Assembly (NCBI GenBank): GCA_024762485.1
Contig: JANTHH010000184.1
Coordinates: 1 to 5,427 of the forward strand
Direction of reading: 5' to 3'
DNA length: 5,427 nt
Source: Chromatiales bacterium
GTDB taxonomy: Bacteria; Pseudomonadota; Gammaproteobacteria; Chromatiales; Chromatiaceae
A model generated the notes under the pieces. It was not told the DNA's origin. It saw nothing but the letters and a program-made list of their open reading frames with translations, and did not search any database. Positions 1-5,427 of the stretch are shown one piece after another. A program made the position numbers and the translations under genes. Every line of letters starts with the position of its first letter. The first letter of the stretch is position 1.

Positions 1-438
1 GGCTGGGTTGTCGAGGGCTGCCCCCATCACGGCCCGGACCTGGCGATCGATGACCGGGAAAAGGCACACCTGGTCTGGTTCAGCAAGGGCGAGAAAAATC
101 GCGGTCTGACCTACGGCCGTCTCGATCTGGCCAGCGGCCGGCTCGAATTCCAGCAGGCGATCGATCGCAGTGCGGCGGCCTCCAGGCCCCAGATACTGCT
201 GGCGGGCGGAGAGGTGATCCGCGCCTGGAAACGTTTCGATGGCGAGCGCACGGCGCTGATGGTGAGCCGGTCGCCCGACAGCGGGCGGACGTGGTCGAAG
301 GCCGAGGCCGTGGCGGTGACGTCCGATGACTCGGATCATCCGCAGCTGATCGGCCACGGCGATGCGGCCTACGTCTCCTGGCACAGCCGGGCCGAGGGTT
401 ACCGGCTGATCCCGCTGGCCGTCGGGGCAGGGACATGA
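1..438 (+). CDS. Sialidase-like (BNR/Asp-box) beta-propeller protein, C-terminal part
   Basis: The reading frame is open from the first base to a TGA at 436-438, giving 145 residues of a protein whose start lies left of the window. Visible residues 91-98 read SPDSGRTW, a textbook Asp-box (S-x-D-x-G-x-T-W), the turn motif found in the blades of sialidase-type beta-propellers. Near the edge is a GCPHHGP segment (visible residues 6-12), and the strands HLVWF and AAYVSWHS look like propeller strands at regular spacing. Such proteins are often labelled exo-alpha-sialidase, but the fold is shared by many non-enzymatic extracellular or periplasmic proteins. No catalytic arginine triad can be checked in this fragment, so sialidase activity should not be assumed. 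The stop overlaps the start of the next gene, which suggests joint translation with a thiol-redox protein. The fold call is good; the function is unknown. Confidence 0.75.
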   Translation, partial: GWVVEGCPHHGPDLAIDDREKAHLVWFSKGEKNRGLTYGRLDLASGRLEFQQAIDRSAAASRPQILLAGGEVIRAWKRFDGERTALMVSRSPDSGRTWSKAEAVAVTSDDSDHPQLIGHGDAAYVSWHSRAEGYRLIPLAVGAGT

Positions 439-953
439 GCCCTGCGAGGCGGCTGTCCGCATTGCTGCTGGCGTTCATCGGCATGCCGCTGCTGGCCTCG
501 GTCGGGCCGGGGCTGCAACCCTTCCGCAGCGACAGCCTGACGCAGATCACCGCTGACCATGCAGGCCGTCCCTTCGTCCTGCTGCTGTGGTCGGTCGAAT
601 GTCCGCCCTGTCTGCAGGAGCTGGGGCAGTTGCGCGATCTCGGCGCCGGTGTGGACGGCGCAGACCTGGTGCTGGTGGCCACCGACGGCCCGGCGCGGCG
701 GGACGAGGTCGTGCGGCTGATGCAGGAACTCGAGCTGGGGCGTTTCGACAACTGGCTGTTCGCCGATGCCTTCGGCCAGCGTCTGCGCTTCGCCATTGAT
801 CCCGACTGGTTCGGCGAGCTGCCCCGGGCCTATTTCTACGATGCCGGGCACCGCCGCAGCGCCCGCAGCGGGATCGTCGGTCATCAGCTGCTGACGGACT
901 GGTTGCGGCGGCAAGACCACGCAGACCCCGGTATGCCGGCAGTCACGCCCTGA
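435..953 (+). CDS. TlpA-like thioredoxin-fold protein, probably exported
   Basis: This 172-residue protein starts at an ATG inside the ATGA overlap with the preceding gene, with G-rich sequence (GGGG at 424-427, AGGG at 429-432) just upstream as a possible ribosome site. Residues 1-22 look like a signal peptide or membrane anchor: R5 and R6, then a hydrophobic run to about L20, with possible cleavage near A21. The thioredoxin core follows: FVLLLWSVECPPC at about 47-59, with the redox pair C56/C59, and a likely cis-proline at P130 in the ELPRAYFY strand. This is the TlpA/ResA-like layout of periplasmic thiol reductases that reduce disulfides in cytochrome c maturation or metal-centre assembly. 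E55 sits where most relatives have Trp before the first Cys, which could alter redox potential or partner choice. The partner is unknown; the coupled propeller protein is a candidate. The fold is fairly certain, the role inferred. Confidence 0.8.
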   Translation: MSPARRLSALLLAFIGMPLLASVGPGLQPFRSDSLTQITADHAGRPFVLLLWSVECPPCLQELGQLRDLGAGVDGADLVLVATDGPARRDEVVRLMQELELGRFDNWLFADAFGQRLRFAIDPDWFGELPRAYFYDAGHRRSARSGIVGHQLLTDWLRRQDHADPGMPAVTP

Positions 954-979
954 AGGTGAGACAAATCAGTGGCTTGCCG

Positions 980-1007
980 TTGGCGGTTGCGGCACGGCCT
1001 CTAAAAC
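980..1007 (+). promoter_or_regulatory. Weak sigma70-like promoter candidate for dnaB-alr-radA
   Basis: TTGGCG (980-985) and TAAAAC (1002-1007) each match four of six bases of the -35 and -10 consensus, with a 16-base spacer. Initiation would fall near 1013-1015, leaving a leader of about 50 bases before the dnaB ATG. The -10 lacks the conserved final T, so the match is weak. Its support is mainly its position in the only sizeable gap ahead of dnaB. Confidence 0.25.
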
Positions 1008-1021
1008 TGCGCGGCAACCGC
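983..1021. repeat. 8-base perfect inverted repeat upstream of dnaB
   Basis: GCGGTTGC (983-990) and GCAACCGC (1014-1021) are exact reverse complements separated by 23 bases, in the 112-base gap between the TlpA-like gene and dnaB. An overlapping alternative pairing exists between TTGCCG (974-979) and CGGCAA (1012-1017). No T-run follows directly (the nearest is TTTTT at 1048-1052), so it is not a standard intrinsic terminator. It could be a regulator site or a leader hairpin, or chance in GC-rich DNA. Confidence 0.4.
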
Positions 1022-1065
1022 GAATAGCGGGTGAGGAATGGTGCGGATTTTTGTATCCTGAGCGC

Positions 1066-2466
1066 ATGTCACTCGAACCCCAATTGCACGATTATTCTGA
1101 CGACAGCGCCACCGACCGGCTGCGTATTCCGCCCCACTCGGTACAGGCCGAGCAGGCCGTGCTCGGCGGCCTGATGCTGGAGAACAGCAGCTGGGACCAG
1201 GTTGCCGACAAGGTCGGCGAGGTGGATTTCTACCGCCGCGAGCACCAGCTGGTGTTCCGTGCCATCGAGCAGCTGGCCTCGGAAAACCAGCCGCTGGACG
1301 TGGTCACCGTGGCCGAGGAACTGGAACGCCAGGGCGCCCTCGACGAGGCCGGAGGACTGGCCTATATCGGCGCCCTGGCCAACGACACCCCCAGCGCGGC
1401 GAACATCAAGGCCTATGCCGAGATCGTCCGCGAGCACTCGGTGATGCGCCAGCTGATCCGCGTCGGCACGGAGATCGCCGATTCGGGCTTCCAGCCGGAG
1501 GGCCGCAAGGCCGACCAGATCCTCGACGAGGCCGAGAACAAGGTGTTCCAGATCGCCGAGCAGCGCACCAAGGAGGGGGGCGGCTTCCAGTCCATCAAGG
1601 GCCTGCTGGTGAAGGCGGTGGAGAAGATCGAGACCCTTTATGAGAGCGGCGAGGCCATCACCGGGATCAGCACCGGCTTCAAGGACTTCGACGACCGCAC
1701 CTCCGGCCTGCAGCCGGCGGACCTGATCATCGTCGCCGGGCGCCCCTCCATGGGCAAGACCACCTTCGCCATGAACATCGCCGAGAACGTGGCCATCGGT
1801 TCCGGCCTGCCGGTGGCGGTGTTCTCCATGGAAATGCCGGGCGAGGCACTGACCCTGCGCATGATGTCCTCGCTGGGACGCATCGATCAACACCGGGTGC
1901 GCACCGGCAAGCTGGAGGACGACGAGTGGCCGCGGCTCGGCTCGGCGGTGAGCATCCTCAACGAGGCCAAGCTGTACATCGACGACACCCCCGCACTGAC
2001 GCCGACCGAGCTGCGCGCGCGCTGCCGCCGGCTGATGCGCGAGGAGAACCAGCTCGGGCTGATCGTGATCGACTACCTGCAGCTGATGCAGGGTGGCGGA
2101 CAGCAGGAGAACCGCACCAACGAGATCTCCATGATCTCGCGCTCGCTCAAGGCCCTGGCCAAGGAGCTGAACGTGCCGGTGATCGCGCTGTCCCAGCTCA
2201 ACCGTTCCCTGGAGCAGCGCACCAACAAGCGGCCGATCATGTCCGACCTGCGGGAATCCGGCGCCATCGAGCAGGATGCCGACCTGGTGGTGTTCATCTA
2301 CCGCGACGAGGTCTACAACGAGGACAGCGAGCAAAAGGGCATGGCCGAGATCATCATCGGCAAGCAGCGGAACGGGCCCATCGGCACCGTCAATCTCACC
2401 TTCCTCGGCAAGTACACCAAGTTCGAGAATTTCGTCACCGACACCTACGGTGATGGCGGCTACTGA
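1066..2466 (+). CDS. dnaB: Replicative DNA helicase DnaB
   Basis: DnaB is the hexameric ATP-driven helicase that unwinds the chromosome ahead of the replisome and recruits primase. From the ATG at 1066 the protein has 466 residues, close to the 471 of E. coli DnaB. The N-terminal domain begins at the conserved PPHSVQAEQAVLGGLM (about 22-37), and a linker spans about 165-195. The RecA-like motor carries Walker A GRPSMGKT (225-232), the likely catalytic Glu in FSMEMPGE (E256), Walker B LIVIDYLQL (D336), SQLNRSLEQR (376-385) and the GKQRNGP arginine-finger region (432-438). No intein interrupts Walker A. The frame is also open from a TTG at 1051, but ATG 1066 is preferred as the first ATG and gives a typical N-terminus. 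Neither start has a well-spaced Shine-Dalgarno; GAGGA lies at 1033-1037. It is the first gene of a probable operon with alr and radA. Confidence 0.97.
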   Translation: MSLEPQLHDYSDDSATDRLRIPPHSVQAEQAVLGGLMLENSSWDQVADKVGEVDFYRREHQLVFRAIEQLASENQPLDVVTVAEELERQGALDEAGGLAYIGALANDTPSAANIKAYAEIVREHSVMRQLIRVGTEIADSGFQPEGRKADQILDEAENKVFQIAEQRTKEGGGFQSIKGLLVKAVEKIETLYESGEAITGISTGFKDFDDRTSGLQPADLIIVAGRPSMGKTTFAMNIAENVAIGSGLPVAVFSMEMPGEALTLRMMSSLGRIDQHRVRTGKLEDDEWPRLGSAVSILNEAKLYIDDTPALTPTELRARCRRLMREENQLGLIVIDYLQLMQGGGQQENRTNEISMISRSLKALAKELNVPVIALSQLNRSLEQRTNKRPIMSDLRESGAIEQDADLVVFIYRDEVYNEDSEQKGMAEIIIGKQRNGPIGTVNLTFLGKYTKFENFVTDTYGDGGY

Positions 2467-2486
2467 CGAGGCCCGCCACGCCACCG

Positions 2487-3584
2487 ATGCCACACGCCCC
2501 GATCGCCCGTATCAATGCCAACGCGTTGCGCCACAACCTGAACCGGGTGCGTGCCTGTGCGCCCGGCAGGCAGGTGATGGCCGTGGTCAAGGCCAACGCC
2601 TATGGCCATGGTCTGCCGGCACTGCTGCCGGCGCTCGACTCGGCGGATGCCCTGGCGGTGGCCCGTCTCGGCGAGGCGTTGACGCTGCGCCAGGCCGGTT
2701 ACACGGGGCGGCTGGTGGTGCTCGGCGGGGTGGCCGATGAGTCGGCACTGCAGGAGGCCGCAGGGCACTCCCTGGAACTGGTGGTGCACCAGCATCACCA
2801 GATTGAGATGCTGCACCGCTCCCGACTGCCGCGTCCGCTGACATGCTGGCTCAAGGTGGACACGGGCATGCACCGTCTCGGCCTTGAGCCGGCAGAGGTG
2901 CCGGCGGCGTTTGCGCGGCTGGCCGCCTCGGACGCCGTCGCCGGCCAGCCGCTGCTGATGACCCACCTGGCGAATGCCGACGACCGGGGCGATCCCCGCA
3001 CCGGGGCACAGCTCGCCGCCTTCCAACCGCTGGCACGACAGCTCGGTGGGCCTGTGTCGATCGCCAATTCCGCCGGGATACTGGGCTGGCCGGCCAGCCA
3101 TGGCGACTGGCTGCGCCCGGGCCTGATGCTCTACGGCGTCTCGCCCTTTGCCGACGACAGTGCGGCCGATCACGACCTGCAGCCGGTGATGACCCTGCAG
3201 ACCCGGCTGATCGCCATCAAGCGGGTGTCGCGTGGCGAGCCGATCGGCTACGGCGGCCGCTGGATCTGTCCGGAGGACATGATGGTGGGCGTGGCGGGTA
3301 TCGGCTACGGTGACGGTTACCCGCGCGAACTGCCTGAATCCGCCCGGGTGCTGCTGCACGGCAAGCGGGCACCGGTGGTCGGCCGGGTATCCATGGACAT
3401 GATCACCCTCGACCTGCGCGACCATGCGGACGCCGCTGTCGGTGACGCGGTGGTGCTGTGGGGCGAAGGTCTGCCGGTGGAGGAGGTGGCACGCTGGGCA
3501 GGGACCATCCCGTACACCCTGCTGTGCGGCATCACCAGCCGGGTGGAGATGGCAATACACGACTCCCGCACATCATCAGGATGA
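2487..3584 (+). CDS. alr: Alanine racemase, PLP-dependent
   Basis: This cytosolic enzyme interconverts L- and D-alanine with pyridoxal phosphate, supplying D-Ala for peptidoglycan. The 365-residue protein is close to the usual 355-390. It has an N-terminal TIM barrel and a C-terminal beta domain. The PLP lysine is K35 in AVVKANAYGHG; the second catalytic base is Y274 in GIGYGDGYPR. Other expected residues are K123 (the position carbamylated in the Geobacillus enzyme) and R130 in WLKVDTGMHRLG, H160, NSAG at 194-197, R210 in WLRPGLMLYG, M303 in VGRVSMDM and Y343 in IPYTLLCGITSRVE. The ATG lies 20 bases after the dnaB stop with only a distant GAGG (2468-2471), and no better start occurs in frame. 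The dnaB-alr order also occurs in E. coli. A catabolic DadX-type role cannot be excluded from sequence, but the housekeeping neighbours favour the biosynthetic enzyme. Confidence 0.96.
   Translation: MPHAPIARINANALRHNLNRVRACAPGRQVMAVVKANAYGHGLPALLPALDSADALAVARLGEALTLRQAGYTGRLVVLGGVADESALQEAAGHSLELVVHQHHQIEMLHRSRLPRPLTCWLKVDTGMHRLGLEPAEVPAAFARLAASDAVAGQPLLMTHLANADDRGDPRTGAQLAAFQPLARQLGGPVSIANSAGILGWPASHGDWLRPGLMLYGVSPFADDSAADHDLQPVMTLQTRLIAIKRVSRGEPIGYGGRWICPEDMMVGVAGIGYGDGYPRELPESARVLLHGKRAPVVGRVSMDMITLDLRDHADAAVGDAVVLWGEGLPVEEVARWAGTIPYTLLCGITSRVEMAIHDSRTSSG
3578..3581 (+). promoter_or_regulatory. Shine-Dalgarno for radA overlapping the end of alr
   Basis: AGGA at 3578-3581 ends one base before the alr TGA (3582-3584) and sits seven bases before the ATG at 3589. 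It supports this ATG as the radA start rather than any upstream in-frame codon inside alr, and it suggests translational coupling of alr and radA. Confidence 0.6.
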
Positions 3585-3588
3585 AGCC

Positions 3589-4959
3589 ATGAGCAAGGCC
3601 GCCAAGACTGTCTATACCTGTACCGCCTGCGGTGCGCAGGCCCCCAAATGGGCAGGCCAATGCAGCGACTGCGGCGCCTGGAACACCCTGGAGGAGACCG
3701 TACGCCCGCCTGCCGGCAAGGGCGCGGGAGGCCGTTTTGCCGGCTATGCGGGCGATGCCGCCGGTGCGGCGATCCGCACCTTGTCCGAGGTGTCGGCGAC
3801 ACCGACCGAGCGCACCGGCACCGGCCTGCCGGAACTCGACCGGGTGCTGGGCGGTGGCCTGGTGCAGGGATCGGTGGTGCTGATCGGCGGCGATCCGGGC
3901 ATCGGCAAGTCCACCCTGCTGACCCAGGCACTGGCGGAGCTGTCCGGACGCATGCCGGCGCTGTACGTCAGCGGCGAGGAGTCGGCCGAGCAGATCAGTC
4001 TGCGCGCAGCCCGTCTCGGTCTCCCGGTGGACGCGCTGAAGCTGCTCACAGAGACCTGCGTCGAGCGCATCCTCTCGCTGGCGGCGCAGGAGCAGCCCCG
4101 GGTGATGGTGCTCGATTCGATCCAGACCTTCTATTCGGAGCAGCTGCAGTCGGCATCCGGCTCGGTGTCCCAGGTGCGCGAGTCCGCCGCGCAGCTGGTG
4201 CGTTTCGCCAAGCAGACCGGCGCCAGCCTGTTCCTGGTCGGCCATGTCACCAAGGAGGGGGCGCTGGCCGGGCCGCGGGTGCTTGAACACATGGTGGACA
4301 CGGTGCTCTATTTCGAGGGCGAGGCGGGCAGCCAGTTCCGCCTGGTACGGGCGATCAAGAACCGTTTCGGCGCGGTCAACGAGCTGGGTGTCTTCGCCAT
4401 GACCGACAAGGGTCTGCGCGAGGTCAGCAACCCGTCGGCGATCTTCCTCTCGCGCCACGAGGCCGAGGTGCCCGGCAGTGCCATCCTGATCACCCGCGAG
4501 GGCACCCGGCCGCTGATGGTGGAGGTGCAGGCGCTGGTGGACCAGAGCCCGCTGGCCAACCCGCGGCGGGTGGCGCTGGGGCTGGAGCAGAACCGGCTGT
4601 CGATGTTGCTGGCGGTGCTGCATCGCCATGGTGGGATCGGTCTGTTCGATCAGGATGTCTATCTGAATGTGGTCGGCGGGGTGCGCATCACCGAGACCGC
4701 TGCGGATCTCGCCGTGTTGCTGGCGGTGCTCTCGAGCTTCCGTGACCGGCCGCTGCCGGAGGGGCTCGCCGCCTTCGGCGAGGTGGGGCTGGCGGGCGAG
4801 ATCCGCCCGGTGCCGAGCGGCCAGGAAAGATTGAGGGAGGCGGCCAAGCACGGTGTGCGGCGTATCATCCTGCCCAAGGCCAACGCGCCCAAGAAGGCAC
4901 CACAGGGTGTCGAGGTGATCGCGGTGAATCGTTTGGCCGAGGCGCTGGACGCGCTGTAG
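3589..4959 (+). CDS. radA: DNA repair protein RadA (Sms)
   Basis: RadA is a RecA-related, DnaB-like hexameric ATPase that drives branch migration and processes recombination intermediates during repair. The 456-residue product nearly equals the 460 of E. coli RadA. An N-terminal four-cysteine zinc finger (C11, C14, C25, C28 in CTACG...CSDCG) is followed by a RecA-like core with Walker A GDPGIGKS (101-108), a conserved YVSGEES segment (126-132), Walker B VMVLDSIQT (172-180, D176) and the diagnostic RadA motif KNRFG (257-261). The C-terminal part, from about 290, is the Lon-protease-like domain (DVYLNVVGGVRI at 356-367; AFGEVGLAGEIRPV at 395-408), which in RadA is known to act in DNA binding or hexamer architecture rather than proteolysis. 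The start is fixed by the zinc-finger N-terminus and an AGGA seven bases upstream. It lies four bases after alr, the last gene of the probable operon. Confidence 0.97.
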   Translation: MSKAAKTVYTCTACGAQAPKWAGQCSDCGAWNTLEETVRPPAGKGAGGRFAGYAGDAAGAAIRTLSEVSATPTERTGTGLPELDRVLGGGLVQGSVVLIGGDPGIGKSTLLTQALAELSGRMPALYVSGEESAEQISLRAARLGLPVDALKLLTETCVERILSLAAQEQPRVMVLDSIQTFYSEQLQSASGSVSQVRESAAQLVRFAKQTGASLFLVGHVTKEGALAGPRVLEHMVDTVLYFEGEAGSQFRLVRAIKNRFGAVNELGVFAMTDKGLREVSNPSAIFLSRHEAEVPGSAILITREGTRPLMVEVQALVDQSPLANPRRVALGLEQNRLSMLLAVLHRHGGIGLFDQDVYLNVVGGVRITETAADLAVLLAVLSSFRDRPLPEGLAAFGEVGLAGEIRPVPSGQERLREAAKHGVRRIILPKANAPKKAPQGVEVIAVNRLAEALDAL

Positions 4960-4975
4960 GACGCAGGCCAGCGTC
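4960..4975. terminator. Short hairpin in the radA/PilZ convergent gap
   Basis: GACGC (4960-4964) and GCGTC (4971-4975) form a perfect 5-base stem around the loop AGGCCA, directly after the radA stop. The whole 16-mer is palindromic at 14 of 16 positions, and a CGGTACCG palindrome follows at 4975-4982. Its place in the 33-base gap between two convergent genes fits a two-way terminator, but there is no T-run on either strand. It is therefore a weak candidate and may be chance. Confidence 0.25.
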
Positions 4976-4992
4976 GGTACCGCTGCGGCTGA

Positions 4993-5376
4993 TCAGTGGC
5001 CCTCGATCAGTGCGGAGAGTTCCCGTTCCAGCATTTGCGCATCGCCCAGGTTCACCTCCACCAGGCGCCGCAGCGTGGTGGCGCTGTCCAGATCGATCTC
5101 CTGGCATTGCAGTCCGACATGGCTGGCCTCGCGGTGGGTGACCGTACCGTGCATGCGGATCGGCAGTTCCCCCTCTTCATCCAGTGACAGCACCAGCTCG
5201 AGCTGGTCACCGGTCTGCAGCGGGTGCTCGGGGTGGTCGTACTCGAGCAGTGCGCCCTTGAGCGAGATGTCGATGAGTCGGCAGTCCATCGGCTCGCCAT
5301 TGATCAGCACCTGGCTGATGTGATCGTTGGGGATGCGCGCAAAGCGGCGGCGTTCCTGCGGATTGGAATCGGTCAT
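4993..5376 (-). CDS. Single-domain PilZ protein, probable c-di-GMP receptor
   Basis: This 127-residue protein is essentially one PilZ domain with no membrane segment, so it is probably a cytosolic c-di-GMP adaptor. Both ligand motifs are intact: RxxxR as R10-R14 within ERRRFARIP, and D/NxSxxG as D36-x-S38-x-x-G41 in LIDISLKGALLE. The beta-barrel runs to about residue 95 (HVGLQCQEIDL), followed by a C-terminal helical tail LRRLVEVNLGDAQMLEREL (about 102-120). From memory, size, motifs and tail resemble PA4608 of Pseudomonas aeruginosa, a structurally studied c-di-GMP binder whose gene lies beside radA (PA4609). That points to this subfamily rather than the type IV pilus PilZ, which lacks these motifs. 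An in-frame stop at 5410-5412 and no other ATG/GTG/TTG before 5376 fix the start. Only a weak GGA precedes it. Its output target is unknown. Confidence 0.92.
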   Translation of the reverse strand: MTDSNPQERRRFARIPNDHISQVLINGEPMDCRLIDISLKGALLEYDHPEHPLQTGDQLELVLSLDEEGELPIRMHGTVTHREASHVGLQCQEIDLDSATTLRRLVEVNLGDAQMLERELSALIEGH

Positions 5377-5427
5377 GACGGTTTCCAGTAGTCTGTGCTC
5401 GATAAGGGTTTAACGGAAGCGGCGCCC

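Noticed and set aside
80..920. Overlapping minus-strand open frames opposite the propeller and TlpA-like genes
   Set aside because: They are Arg, Ser and Pro rich or Gln rich with no domain pattern, and the plus-strand frames carry clear Asp-box and CPPC motifs.
983..1052. Intrinsic terminator for the TlpA-like gene
   Set aside because: The inverted repeat has a 23-base loop, and the only T-run begins 27 bases after the right arm, so the spacing is wrong for intrinsic termination.
1733..1770. Possible intein insertion in the dnaB Walker A motif
   Set aside because: DnaB is a frequent intein host, but the GRPSMGKTT segment is continuous and the protein is of normal length.
1069..2493. Long open frame of 474 codons on the minus strand opposite dnaB
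   Set aside because: It mirrors almost the whole of dnaB, has low-complexity composition rich in Leu, Gly, Val, His and Asp, and shows no recognisable motif. Such antisense frames are expected when the real gene uses G/C-ending codons.
2460..3560. Open frame of 366 codons on the minus strand opposite alr
   Set aside because: It is rich in Arg, His, Gln and Gly with no domain pattern, and lies opposite an alr gene with every catalytic motif intact.
3424..3588. Upstream extension of the radA frame into alr
   Set aside because: The extra 55 residues have no family similarity. RadA proteins begin just before the zinc finger, and AGGA at 3578-3581 places the start at 3589.
3532..4851. Open frame of 439 codons on the minus strand opposite radA
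   Set aside because: It has the same antisense shadow character (His, Gln, Arg and Leu rich, no motifs) opposite a complete radA.
5377..5427. Possible end of another minus-strand gene upstream of the PilZ gene, including a 17-codon frame ending in a TGA that overlaps the PilZ ATG
   Set aside because: Only 51 bases are available, two reading frames could equally be gene ends, and neither short peptide is recognisable. No promoter with good -35 and -10 matches was seen there.

Overview
The window is a GC-rich stretch of bacterial chromosome with strong G/C preference at third codon positions. It holds six coding regions: five on the plus strand (the first cut by the left edge) and one convergent gene on the minus strand. 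The protein sequences and the order dnaB-alr-radA followed by a convergent small PilZ gene suggest a gammaproteobacterium, perhaps of the Chromatiales or a related sulfur-oxidising or environmental lineage. This placement comes from recalled family resemblance, not from a database search.

Left block (1-953): the C-terminal part of a sialidase-like (BNR/Asp-box) beta-propeller protein is followed, with a 4-base ATGA overlap, by a probable exported TlpA/thioredoxin-fold protein with a CPPC motif. The two look translationally coupled and probably act together in the cell envelope, but no substrate can be deduced. A 112-base gap (954-1065) follows. It contains an 8-base inverted repeat and a weak sigma70-like promoter candidate and probably marks the start of a new transcription unit.

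Central block (1066-4959): dnaB (replicative helicase), alr (alanine racemase, making D-alanine for peptidoglycan) and radA (Sms/RadA recombination helicase) lie head to tail with gaps of 20 and 4 bases, so they are probably one operon. All three are close to the usual family length and have intact catalytic or nucleotide-binding motifs. dnaB shows no intein at its Walker A motif.

Right block (4960-5427): a 33-base convergent gap with a short hairpin separates radA from a single-domain PilZ gene on the minus strand. Both c-di-GMP-binding motifs are present in that gene, and it resembles the PA4608-type receptor of Pseudomonas. The last 51 bases are the region upstream of the PilZ gene and contain no gene I can support.

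Overall this is a conserved housekeeping region beside a less conserved envelope gene pair. I found no mobile element, CRISPR array, RNA gene or convincing new system. The items most worth a second look are the sialidase-like/TlpA pair with its unusual ECPPC active site and the symmetrical sequence upstream of dnaB.
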